Positions 44,842 to 53,134 of a stretch of 64,000 bases of DNA are shown here, one piece after another; position 1 is the stretch's first letter; each line of letters starts with the position of its first letter. This DNA is from CAYPNF01 sp964411985 (GTDB lineage Bacteria; Verrucomicrobiota; Verrucomicrobiia; Limisphaerales; J093). The stretch spans positions 1 to 64,000 of the forward strand of contig CAYPNF010000025.1 of the NCBI GenBank assembly GCA_964411985.1, read 5' to 3'. A program made the position numbers and the translations under genes. The notes beneath the pieces were generated by a model, which was not told the DNA's origin, ran no database searches, and was given only the letters and a program-made list of their open reading frames with translations.

Positions 44842-46500
44842 TCAGGCCGTATGGGTGTCTTCAAAGAACGAAGCACCCTCTGCCCCATCCTCTCCGCAAC
44901 CCTCTTTATGCAAACCATTTCCGTTACTTAAAGACGGTTTCCCAGCAGCCACTTTTCCCTGTGCCAAAGACGCCTTGGGTCCAGGTCGCCTGTCGAGTTG
45001 GCTCGCCCGAGACGCGTGCTGGGACTGGGGCGCAGGTGACCGGAAGCCTGACGCGCTACGTTGGGTGGTCTTGGTACCCCCATCCACCAAGCGCACCAAC
45101 TCCGCCACCGCATCACGAAGAGAATCTGCCTGGGCGTTCATCTCTTCCGCGGCACTCGCGCTCTCCTCAGCGCTCGACGCGGTGGACTGGATCACGTGGT
45201 CCATCTCCACCACCGCCCGGCTGACCTGACCAATTCCCTGCGTCTGCTCTTGTGAAGCCCCGGCAACTTCCCCTGCCAGTTCATCAACCTCACGTGCACG
45301 AGCCACGATCTCCCCCAGGCCCCGGGCTACCTTGGCGCTGATCTCCACGCCATGAGTGCCACGCTGAACCGCGTCCTCGATCTTGCTGGCCGTCTCCCGG
45401 GCCGCCTGAGCGCAACGCTGCGCAAGACTGCGCACCTCCTCAGCCACCACAGCGAATCCCATCCCGGCTTCTCCCGCCCGGGCTGCTTCGACGGCGGCAT
45501 TCAGGGCGAGAATATTCGTCTGGAAAGCAATCTCGTCGATGGTTTTGATGATCTTAGCAACATCGCCATTGGACTGTTTGATGCCATCCATTGCTTCCTT
45601 CATGGACGCCATGTCGGCTTCGCCATTCTCGCCCGCTTGTCGTGCCTGCTTCGCGAGAGCTTTCACGCGTTGTGCAGTCTCGGAATTCCGATTGGTCATG
45701 CTGCTCATCTCCTCCAACGAGGCGCTCGTCTCCTCCAGAGAAGCCGCCTGCTGGCTAGCTCCTTCCGCCAAGGTCTGGCTGGCGGATGATACCTGCCCCG
45801 CCGCCGCAGCCACTTGCTGGGAACCATCAGAGAGGCTCAAGCTCAACCTTCTCAATGCTCGGTTGATCCCACGTAAGATCGTAAAACCCAGCACCAGGCT
45901 CACCAGGATCGCCGCCGCCAAACCCAACTTGACCCCAGTGGCAGCTTCAGCCGAGGATGCGAGGATGTCCGAGGCATCCCGATCGGCTGCCTTCTTGTTG
46001 TAGGCACTGACCTCCTTCACCGCAGCCATATAGGTTTCATACGCCGGATCCATGTCCCGAAAGGCCATCCCCGTTGCGTCCTTGGTCTTGCCATCAGCAC
46101 TGAGTCGCAGCACCTCCGTCCTCACCTTGCCGTAGGCTTCACGAGCCCCCTTCATTTTCGCTAGTACTTTCCGATCCTCCTCGGTGACAACGGTTTTTTC
46201 GTAATCAGCAATGAGCTGCGTATTGGAATCGCGCTGAGCGTCGATCTTCGCCTTGATCTTCGCCTTGGTTGCACCGTCCTCCGCCAAAATGTATTTGAGC
46301 ACCAGGCAGCCGTTGTGCGCAATAGCCGCTTCAATCTGCCCACTCATGTGAAGTCCCGGCAGGCTCTGCTGAGTCACCTTGCCAATGGAAACATCGATTC
46401 GTGCCAAGCACAGAAGTGCTATGCAGCCGAGTAATGTCGTGATAGCCACGATACCTGCGAATCCGGAAATAACCCTCTTCTTGATCGTCCAATTCTTCAT
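44842..46500 (-). CDS. Methyl-accepting chemotaxis protein with four-helix-bundle sensor
   Basis: The 552-residue chemoreceptor has a membrane helix (about 11-32), a helical periplasmic 4HB_MCP-type region (about 35-185), a second helix (about 190-209) and a coiled-coil signalling domain. The tip IAFQTNILALNAAVEAARAG is identical in that stretch to the receptor at 16130. The C-terminal about 80 residues are polar and disordered. The ligand is unknown. It is unusual to find a chemoreceptor directly ahead of lpxC; co-transcription is possible given the short spacing but not shown. Confidence 0.93.
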   Translation of the reverse strand: MKNWTIKKRVISGFAGIVAITTLLGCIALLCLARIDVSIGKVTQQSLPGLHMSGQIEAAIAHNGCLVLKYILAEDGATKAKIKAKIDAQRDSNTQLIADYEKTVVTEEDRKVLAKMKGAREAYGKVRTEVLRLSADGKTKDATGMAFRDMDPAYETYMAAVKEVSAYNKKAADRDASDILASSAEAATGVKLGLAAAILVSLVLGFTILRGINRALRRLSLSLSDGSQQVAAAAGQVSSASQTLAEGASQQAASLEETSASLEEMSSMTNRNSETAQRVKALAKQARQAGENGEADMASMKEAMDGIKQSNGDVAKIIKTIDEIAFQTNILALNAAVEAARAGEAGMGFAVVAEEVRSLAQRCAQAARETASKIEDAVQRGTHGVEISAKVARGLGEIVARAREVDELAGEVAGASQEQTQGIGQVSRAVVEMDHVIQSTASSAEESASAAEEMNAQADSLRDAVAELVRLVDGGTKTTQRSASGFRSPAPQSQHASRASQLDRRPGPKASLAQGKVAAGKPSLSNGNGLHKEGCGEDGAEGASFFEDTHTA

Positions 46501-46845
46501 AGGATCTCTCTTTACAACTGACCCTGACCCTTCTTCTCAGGCAGGGTGCTCCAAAGAACGCGCAGCCGCCGTGTGCCGGCAAAGCCATGGATTCTCCGGA
46601 ATTTCCCTCGGTTCTTGCTGAGTTCGCGAGCCCCAACTCACGCTCTAGTAGGCCGCACATACCTTGCTCATCCCGCCAAGCCAGCCTTCAGTTGGCCCGG
46701 CAACAAACCTATGTACAACCTTATGTGCGCTATCGGCAGCTTACGGGAAGACTTGAGGAACTAATGGAGAGGCAGTCTTCATTAGAAGTGTGATTAATGA
46801 TACAATCAGGAAATGCACTCCATGAAGCGAGAAACCAATCCGGCA
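46501..46845. other. Intergenic stretch between hisC and the chemoreceptor gene
   Basis: I see no gene, no obvious hairpin terminator for hisC and no strong promoter. The 46760-46810 part is relatively AT-rich (TGATTAATGATACAATC). Confidence 0.4.
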
Positions 46846-47961
46846 TCAGCGGCTCAACACCCCACGGCACGCTCGAACCAGACTCGCGGCTTCTCTTTCG
46901 CTGCCAACGGTAATCCGTAGGAATCGGTTTACCTCCGGTAAAGGGAACCAACGGACAAGAATCCGCCGCTCTCGCAAGAGCGCCAGCCATGACCTGGCGG
47001 GATGGACCGGGGGCTCTACCAGGAGGAAGTTGCTCTGGCTCTCGAAGACCCTGAAACCAAGTTCGGCCAACTGCTTTGACAACCAATCCCGGGTAGCGAT
47101 GATTTGTGCGAAATTCTTGCGGTAATAAGGAAGATCCTCCAGCGTGGCGGTCGCCGCCACCTGGCCAAGCCCGTTCACATTGTAGCTATCCTTGATCTTC
47201 TCCAGTGCGAGGATCAACTCAGGATGACCTACGAAGTAACCTATGCGCTGGAAGCACAGCGAATAGGCTTTGGAAAACGTGCGGGCCACGAGCACGTTCG
47301 GACACTTCATCGCCAATTCCATGGCGTTCTCCCGGGCAAAATCAACGTAGGCCTCGTCCAGCACCACCACCCCTTTCTGCGAAGCACAGAGAGTCTCCAA
47401 TTCCCGGGTAGAATATCCGCGGCCAGTGGGAGCATTGGGAGTGGTGACGAAAGTGAGCGCAGCCTGGAAGTCCCACCGCTTGCCTTTTCTCAATTCCTTG
47501 ACACTGGGCAAAGACCAGTCCGCTGACAAAGCCACGGTATTCGTGAGCGCATCGTGGATTTGGGCGAGCACCGGGTACAGCGAATAGCTAGGCGTGAAGT
47601 ACTGCACGGTTGCCTTGCGCCGTGGGCCACCGTTTGAACCAGGCTCCACAAAGGCGCGCGTCGCCAAAGCCAGCAGCTCGTCCGAACCGTTTCCCACGAT
47701 CAGGTTTTCTGGGGGGCATCCGTGCAAATCCGCCAACTTGGTTCGCAAGCCGGATGCGGTGGCATCGGGATACAGCCTAAGCCGGCCATCAACGGCCGCA
47801 CGCACTGCCCTCAGAACTTTGGGGGAAGGTGGATAGGGATTCTCGTTGGTGTTGAGCTTGACTAAGCCTCGAATCTTGGGCTGCTCGCCCGGCACATAGG
47901 CATGCAACTTCTGCACCAAAGGCCGTATCAACCGCTTCACCTGTCTTGTGTCCATGGGCAT
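46846..47961 (-). CDS. hisC: Histidinol-phosphate aminotransferase
   Basis: The 371-residue PLP enzyme makes histidinol phosphate from imidazole-acetol phosphate. Family signs are LNTNENPYPPSPKV near the start, VGNGSDELLAL, DEAYVDFA with the PLP-ring Asp/Tyr, and ARTFSKAYSLCFQRIGY with the Schiff-base Lys in FSKAY. The last base of the hisD stop is the first base of this ATG (TGATG), so the two are translationally coupled. A TTG one codon earlier is also in frame. Confidence 0.95.
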   Translation of the reverse strand: MPMDTRQVKRLIRPLVQKLHAYVPGEQPKIRGLVKLNTNENPYPPSPKVLRAVRAAVDGRLRLYPDATASGLRTKLADLHGCPPENLIVGNGSDELLALATRAFVEPGSNGGPRRKATVQYFTPSYSLYPVLAQIHDALTNTVALSADWSLPSVKELRKGKRWDFQAALTFVTTPNAPTGRGYSTRELETLCASQKGVVVLDEAYVDFARENAMELAMKCPNVLVARTFSKAYSLCFQRIGYFVGHPELILALEKIKDSYNVNGLGQVAATATLEDLPYYRKNFAQIIATRDWLSKQLAELGFRVFESQSNFLLVEPPVHPARSWLALLRERRILVRWFPLPEVNRFLRITVGSEREAASLVRACRGVLSR

Positions 47962-49310
47962 CAATTCCTCTTCCCCTGCCCTTTTCCTGCCAAACGCACT
48001 TCGGCCGACTTGGCGTGCGCACTCAATCCCTCGACCCCGGCGAATGTCCGCACCAGGCTCAAAGACTTGCGGAGCGACTGGCGGTCGTACTCCACCACAC
48101 TGGTACGCCGCTGGAATTGATCCACCGTCAACCCCGCAAAACTGCGGCCCGCGCCGCCGGTAGGGAGGGTATGGCTCGGGCCCGAAACATAGTCACCAAG
48201 CACGGTGGGAGACATGCCCCCGAGGAAAATCGCGCCAGCGGTGACGATCCGTGCTCCCAGAGACTCGGGTTTCCGGGTGTGAATCTCACAGTGTTCGGGA
48301 GCAAACAGGTTGGCCACCTCGACCGCCTGGTCCAGATCCTCTACCAGGACAAGGCATCCATTCGAACCAAGCGCTTTCTCGATACAATCTTTACGGGCAA
48401 GTTTGGGAAGCTGAACACGGAGTTCTCGCTGTACTTGCTTTAACAGGACCTTGGAGGGGGACACCATCCACACCCGCTCGTGACCGGAACCATGCTCGGC
48501 CTGGGCCAGCATATCCGCCGCCACAAATCGGGCGTCCGCAGTTTCATCGGCGATGATCAAGACCTCGCTCGGACCAGGCAGGAGGTCGATCGCCACCCGG
48601 CCGAAGGTCAGTCGTTTGGCCGTCACCACATAGGCGTTGCCCGGGCCGAAAATCTTTTGGACCGGTTTGATGGTTTTGGTACCAAAAGCCATCGCCGCGA
48701 TCGCCTGCGCGCCTCCTACTTTGTAAACCTCGGTGGCACCCGCCATTCGGCAAGCCAATAGCAAACCTGGGTTCACCCCTCCATCTTTGCCGGGTGGTGT
48801 GCAGACGACGATCTCCGGACATCCCGCCACCTTCGCCAGCACTACCGTCATCAGGACAGTGGAAATCAAAGGTGCCGTGCCTCCCGGAACATAGAGTCCG
48901 ACCCGTTGGAAAGGATCGTACTTCTCGCCTACCCAGCCACCCTGAGCATTCTTAATGCACCAGCCCTTACGAATCGACTTGCGGCTGAACTTCTCGATGT
49001 TCTTCGCGGCCGCCTCCAGAGCTTTCCTTAAGCCAGGATCCGCTGCCAGGGAAGCGTTGAAGAACTCGGCCCCACTGACCGCGAATTCCTCGGGCCTCAG
49101 ATCCACCCCGTCAAACTTGCGGGCATACTCCGTCAGCGCTGCATCGCCGCGCTTTCTCACTCTTTCCAGGATCGCGCGGGTACGCCGCTCGATCTCCGGG
49201 TCGAACAGGCTCGATGCAGAGCAAGCGGACTCCACGTCCTGCCAGAACGTGGAATCGTTCGAATTGAGAATCTTCATCTTGATGGTGCTCATGGAAAGTA
49301 ACGGTTGCAT
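47961..49310 (-). CDS. hisD: Histidinol dehydrogenase
   Basis: The 449-residue zinc enzyme carries out the two last oxidations of histidine synthesis. The long GG-type motif region KVGGAQAIAAMAFGTKTI and GPGNAYVVTAKRL is typical. LLPGPSEVLIIADETADARF and AEHGSGHERVWMV include the conserved acid and His residues, and PTVLGDYVSGPSHTLPTGG is the C-terminal signature. It starts nine bases after the lysA stop. Later in-frame ATGs at 49292 and 49277 are possible starts because no clear ribosome-binding site decides. Confidence 0.96.
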   Translation of the reverse strand: MQPLLSMSTIKMKILNSNDSTFWQDVESACSASSLFDPEIERRTRAILERVRKRGDAALTEYARKFDGVDLRPEEFAVSGAEFFNASLAADPGLRKALEAAAKNIEKFSRKSIRKGWCIKNAQGGWVGEKYDPFQRVGLYVPGGTAPLISTVLMTVVLAKVAGCPEIVVCTPPGKDGGVNPGLLLACRMAGATEVYKVGGAQAIAAMAFGTKTIKPVQKIFGPGNAYVVTAKRLTFGRVAIDLLPGPSEVLIIADETADARFVAADMLAQAEHGSGHERVWMVSPSKVLLKQVQRELRVQLPKLARKDCIEKALGSNGCLVLVEDLDQAVEVANLFAPEHCEIHTRKPESLGARIVTAGAIFLGGMSPTVLGDYVSGPSHTLPTGGAGRSFAGLTVDQFQRRTSVVEYDRQSLRKSLSLVRTFAGVEGLSAHAKSAEVRLAGKGQGKRN

Positions 49311-49319
49311 CCAACTGGC

Positions 49320-50618
49320 TCAGACCTGCCACTCGGCCAGGGATTCCAGGTCCCAGATGTTCTTGAGCGGTTGTCTTTCGCGCACGAGCGCGCTCTTGCG
49401 TCCTTTGACGAGTACTTCAGCCACCAAGGGCCGGCTGTTATAATTTGAGGACATCACCGAGCCATACGCTCCCGCACTGAGGAGTGCCAGGCAATCACCC
49501 TGACGGGCAGGAGCCAGCGGTCGGTCCTTGCAGAAGTAGTCCCCGGATTCGCAGATTCCACCCACGACATCGGAGGAAACCAACTTACCGGGTTGTTTGC
49601 GGACCGGAACCACCTCATGATAGGCGTCGTAAAACGCGGGACGGATGAGATCGTTCATCGCCGCATCCACAATCACGAAACGTTTCTTGCCGGTGGTTTT
49701 GACGTATTCCACTCGGGTCACAAGGATTCCCGCATTGCCCACCAGGAAACGGCCCGGTTCGAGCACGATCTTCAACCCCAAAGGCTTGAGCATCGGCAGC
49801 AAACGCCGAGCATAAACTGCAGGGGTAAGGATCTTGCTGGCCGAGCTTCGCTTCCACCAGGTACCGCGTCCGCTCTGCAGGGCGTCACGGTAAACGATCC
49901 CGATCCCGCCACCCAAACTGAGGAACTCGATGCCAAAGCGGGCCTTGAGTTTCTGGGCCAAGGGAGCCAAACGGGACACAGCGAGCGCAAAAGGCTTCGC
50001 CTCGGTCAACTGCGAACCAATATGCATCTGCAATCCGCGCAGCCGGATGCCGCGCAGTTTGGAGACGCGCTCGTATACCGCCTCGATTCGCTCGTAGGCG
50101 ATGCCGAACTTGTTCTCGTAGGTACCCGTGGTGATTTTGGCGTGGGTATGAGCGTCCACGTTCGGATTCGCCCGCACCGAGATGGGGGCCACCTTCTTCA
50201 GCCCCCGGGCAATTCGGTCGATGCGCTCAATCTCCGGTTCGCTCTCGACGTTAAAACTGAAGATTCCCTGCTCCAGCGCATAGGCAATCTCCTCCTCAGT
50301 CTTCCCCACCCCGGCGAACACGCACTTCGTCGAGTCGCCGCCCGCCGTGATCACGCGAGCGAGCTCCCCGGCGCTGACCACGTCGAAGCCCGACCCGAGC
50401 TTGGCGAAGACGTTGAGGACGGCCAGATTCGAGTTGGCCTTGACCGCATAGCAAAGGAGCGGATCCACCGGGGCCATGGCTTCGCGGAGCCCTCGGAAAT
50501 GGTGCTCCAACGTGGCCTGGGAATAGATGTAGAGCGGCGTGCCATACTGCTTCACCAAACGCTCCACGGAAACCTGCTCGCAGGCCAGGCTACCATTCAC
50601 ATACTGAAAATCATGCAT
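49320..50618 (-). CDS. lysA: Diaminopimelate decarboxylase
   Basis: The 432-residue PLP enzyme converts meso-diaminopimelate to lysine. CYAVKANSN holds the PLP Lys60, GFDVVSAGEL and the glycine-rich SLGGGIGI bind the phosphate, and VGGICESGDYF carries the Cys-Glu pair from the partner subunit. It is an alanine-racemase-fold barrel plus C-terminal beta domain of normal length. It is part of the run argC-lysA-hisD-hisC, with 30 bases to argC and nine to hisD. Confidence 0.96.
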   Translation of the reverse strand: MHDFQYVNGSLACEQVSVERLVKQYGTPLYIYSQATLEHHFRGLREAMAPVDPLLCYAVKANSNLAVLNVFAKLGSGFDVVSAGELARVITAGGDSTKCVFAGVGKTEEEIAYALEQGIFSFNVESEPEIERIDRIARGLKKVAPISVRANPNVDAHTHAKITTGTYENKFGIAYERIEAVYERVSKLRGIRLRGLQMHIGSQLTEAKPFALAVSRLAPLAQKLKARFGIEFLSLGGGIGIVYRDALQSGRGTWWKRSSASKILTPAVYARRLLPMLKPLGLKIVLEPGRFLVGNAGILVTRVEYVKTTGKKRFVIVDAAMNDLIRPAFYDAYHEVVPVRKQPGKLVSSDVVGGICESGDYFCKDRPLAPARQGDCLALLSAGAYGSVMSSNYNSRPLVAEVLVKGRKSALVRERQPLKNIWDLESLAEWQV

Positions 50619-50648
50619 ATCAATAGCTTGCCAAATGGCTGAAGTTTG

Positions 50649-51728
50649 TCACGAAAAAGCCAGAAGCCCCGCGGTCTCCGGGAAACCGCACATCAGGTTC
50701 ATCGACTGCACCGCCTGGCCACTCGCCCCCTTCACGATGTTGTCCTCGGCGCTGATCAAGACTAACCGACCCGTTCGCGGATCCACACGCCAGGCGAACT
50801 CCAGGAAGTTGGTTCCCACCACGTTCTTGGTGTCTGGCAATCGTTTGCCTGTCAGCACCCGCACAAAGGGCTCGTTCCCATACGCCTCCCGATAGGCCTG
50901 GCCTACTTCTGCGCTCAGGGCGGTCGCTGCCGCTGTCCCCTGCGAAGCCTGGACTGGAGTTGCATAGAGAGTGGTTAAAATCCCACGGTTCACTGGAATC
51001 AGGTGCGGGGTGAACTGGATCACCACCGGCCTGCCAGCCGCAACGCTCAATTCCTGCTCAATCTCCGAAAGGTGCCGATGCTTCGGAAGTCCATAAGCCC
51101 GCATGCTCTCGTTGCACTCAACGAAGAGGTAGTCCAACTCCGCTTTCCGCCCTGCACCGCTCACCCCGCTCAGCGAATTTGCGATGATTCCTTCCGACGT
51201 GATCAACCCCCGCTTCAGCAACGGTAGCAAGGGGACCAGAATGCTCGTGGGATAACAACCCGGGGAGGCTACCAAAGAGGCGGTGCGAATGCGATCGCGG
51301 TAGGCCTCCGGCAGACCGTAGACCGCCTGCTGCAGCAGGTGCGGAGCTGGATGCTCGTGGTTATAGAAATCCTGATAAACGGCAGCATCGCGCAGCCGGA
51401 AGTCTGCGCTCAGGTCGATGACTCGCTTGCCCTGGTCCAGCAAGGGGATCGCGATCTCCGCCGCCACGCCATGGGGCAATGCCAGGAAGAAGACTTCCGC
51501 TTGTGCCCCAAATGCGGAGGGCTGAGGTTCGCTGAAACGCAATTCCTGGGCTTTGGGATGACTGGAGAACTTGGGAAAGACTTCTCCCAAACTCTGGCCG
51601 GCATATTGCCTGGAGGTCACGACCGTCAGGTCCGCCAGGGGATGCCCCAGCATCAGCCTGACCATCTCTTCCCCGGAGTATCCCGACGCGCCCACGATTC
51701 CAACGCGTACTTTGTGAGTATCGTTCAT
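50649..51728 (-). CDS. argC: N-acetyl-gamma-glutamyl-phosphate reductase
   Basis: The 359-residue NADPH enzyme is the third step of arginine synthesis. VGIVGASGYSGEEMVRLM is the Rossmann start, and VASPGCYPTSILVPLLPL holds the catalytic Cys158. GVSGAGRK and HRHLSEIEQEL are family motifs of ArgC. It is the first gene of the amino-acid operon; the 132 bases between it and the divergent LAB_N gene should hold both promoters, but I cannot pick a confident match. Confidence 0.96.
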   Translation of the reverse strand: MNDTHKVRVGIVGASGYSGEEMVRLMLGHPLADLTVVTSRQYAGQSLGEVFPKFSSHPKAQELRFSEPQPSAFGAQAEVFFLALPHGVAAEIAIPLLDQGKRVIDLSADFRLRDAAVYQDFYNHEHPAPHLLQQAVYGLPEAYRDRIRTASLVASPGCYPTSILVPLLPLLKRGLITSEGIIANSLSGVSGAGRKAELDYLFVECNESMRAYGLPKHRHLSEIEQELSVAAGRPVVIQFTPHLIPVNRGILTTLYATPVQASQGTAAATALSAEVGQAYREAYGNEPFVRVLTGKRLPDTKNVVGTNFLEFAWRVDPRTGRLVLISAEDNIVKGASGQAVQSMNLMCGFPETAGLLAFS

Positions 51729-51860
51729 AGCGGCAGAATCATCGGGCGAGCGAGCGGGAATTCAAGCTCGCTTTTCCCGGCTTCGGCCGGCCGATGGCCA
51801 CCCAATTTCCAGAATAGGTTTGAGTCAGCCGACCCTCTGGTGCCTAATGGGGAGACATTT

Positions 51861-52265
51861 ATGGACTGGCTCCAAAACCTCATTTTTCACGACGGCAAGT
51901 TCCTGGGGATCGAGTGGCATGCCTGGAAGGTGGTGGGATGGGTGGGAAACGCCACCTTCTTTTCCCGCTTTCTCATCCAATGGTACGCCACGGAGAGACA
52001 GCGAAAAGTGGTGATTCCGCCCGCGTTCTGGTGGCTGAGCCTGATTGGATCCGGACTGCTCCTAAGCTACGCTCTCTTCCGACGCGACTCGGTCTTCATC
52101 TTCGCCTACGTTTTCACGTGGATTCCTTACGTTCGGAATCTGATGATCCACCACGGGCACAAGCAACTGGAGGAACCCTGTTCGCAATGCGCCAAGATTA
52201 TTCCCCCAGGAGCCAACTACTGCCCCCATTGCGGCCAGGAGGTGGCAGCCACAAAAGCCCTGTAA
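51861..52265 (+). CDS. LAB_N (lipid A biosynthesis N-terminal domain) membrane protein with C-terminal zinc ribbon
   Basis: The 134-residue protein has a LAB_N domain (about 10-100): WKVVGWVGNATFFSRFLIQW, then PPAFWWLSLIGSGLLLSYAL and FAYVFTWIPYVRNL, i.e. about three membrane helices. After it comes PCSQCAKIIPPGANYCPHCG, two CxxC knuckles forming a zinc ribbon. LAB_N proteins accompany glycosyltransferases of lipid-linked sugar pathways. The zinc ribbon is an addition I do not know from the usual family. GGGGAG before ATG 51861 supports the start. Confidence 0.85.
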   Translation: MDWLQNLIFHDGKFLGIEWHAWKVVGWVGNATFFSRFLIQWYATERQRKVVIPPAFWWLSLIGSGLLLSYALFRRDSVFIFAYVFTWIPYVRNLMIHHGHKQLEEPCSQCAKIIPPGANYCPHCGQEVAATKAL

Positions 52266-52271
52266 CCCGGC

Positions 52272-52724
52272 CTATTTCTCGGGTTTCCCTTTCGGAGCCT
52301 CCTTCTCCAACTTGGATAGCTCGGTCATCTTCTTGTCCGCAAATTGATGCCCGTTCTTCTTGGCTTCCTCGAGCCATTTCCGGGCCTTCCCATAATCGAG
52401 CTCCACTCCGTCTCCAGTCATGTACCGCATCGCCAGATCGTATTGGGACGTGGCCGATCCCGCCTCAGCTCGTTTGATCTGGAAATCCACAGCGCGCTTC
52501 GTGGCAGCGTCCTTTTCCGCTTTCGCCTTCGCCGGATCCTGGGATGGCGCCGGGGCCGCCGACGGGGGAGCGGATGGAACCGGCTGAGCAGGAGCACTGC
52601 TCGGGGGAGGTGATGGGGGTACGACTTTGCGGGTGTAGTCCCGCGCCCCCTTGATCTGGGCCATGCAGGAAAGAGCTACCGCCTGTCCGACGAGCACAAA
52701 CAACACAATACGTATGGCCTTCAT
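52272..52724 (-). CDS. Exported Sel1-like repeat protein
   Basis: The 150-residue protein has a signal peptide (about 1-22) and a Pro/Ala/Ser-rich linker (about 35-70). A single Sel1-type repeat unit follows (AEAGSATSQYDLAMRYMTGD and YGKARKWLEEAKKNG), then a charged tail. Sel1 repeats mediate protein contacts; no enzyme function is visible. It converges with the LAB_N gene, six bases between stops. Confidence 0.75.
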   Translation of the reverse strand: MKAIRIVLFVLVGQAVALSCMAQIKGARDYTRKVVPPSPPPSSAPAQPVPSAPPSAAPAPSQDPAKAKAEKDAATKRAVDFQIKRAEAGSATSQYDLAMRYMTGDGVELDYGKARKWLEEAKKNGHQFADKKMTELSKLEKEAPKGKPEK

Positions 52725-52803
52725 AACAGCACTATCCCACCCGAACCCAAAGAGCGCAAGGATTAGGGTTGCCAACCCGCTCGGCCCCACCTACACCAAT
52801 TCC

Positions 52804-53109
52804 ATGCTCATCATTCACGTACAAGTCCGCGTCAAACCCGAATCCGTGCAGGCCTTCATCACCGCCACCCTCGAGAACGCGAACCACAGCGTGCGCGAAC
52901 CAGGGATTGCCCGCTTTGATGTAGTCCAGGACTCCGAAGATCCCACCCACTTCGTGCTCGTGGAGGTCTATCGGGACGCTCAAGCCCCCGCCAAGCACAA
53001 GGAGACCGCCCATTACGCCCAATGGAGGGACACGGTCGCACCCATGATGGCCGAACCGCGCACCAGCAGGAAATTCGGAAACCTATTCCCGGCGGATACC
53101 GGCTGGTAG
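52804..53109 (+). CDS. Antibiotic biosynthesis monooxygenase (ABM)-family protein
   Basis: The 101-residue ferredoxin-like dimeric alpha/beta barrel protein shows ABM features: MLIIHVQVRVKPESVQAFIT, EPGIARFDVVQDSEDPTHFV and a YRDAQAPAKHKETAHYAQW helix. Family members include quinol monooxygenases and LsrG-like enzymes. The gene lies 25 bases before the Fe-alcohol dehydrogenase, so both may act on one small quinone or keto compound. No active-site residue assigns the substrate. Confidence 0.85.
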   Translation: MLIIHVQVRVKPESVQAFITATLENANHSVREPGIARFDVVQDSEDPTHFVLVEVYRDAQAPAKHKETAHYAQWRDTVAPMMAEPRTSRKFGNLFPADTGW

Positions 53110-53134
53110 GAGCGCCTGGCACGACACACCGCCC

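Noticed and set aside
16130..46500. A chemotaxis operon
   Set aside because: The two chemoreceptor genes are far apart and no cheA, cheW, cheR or cheB is in the window.
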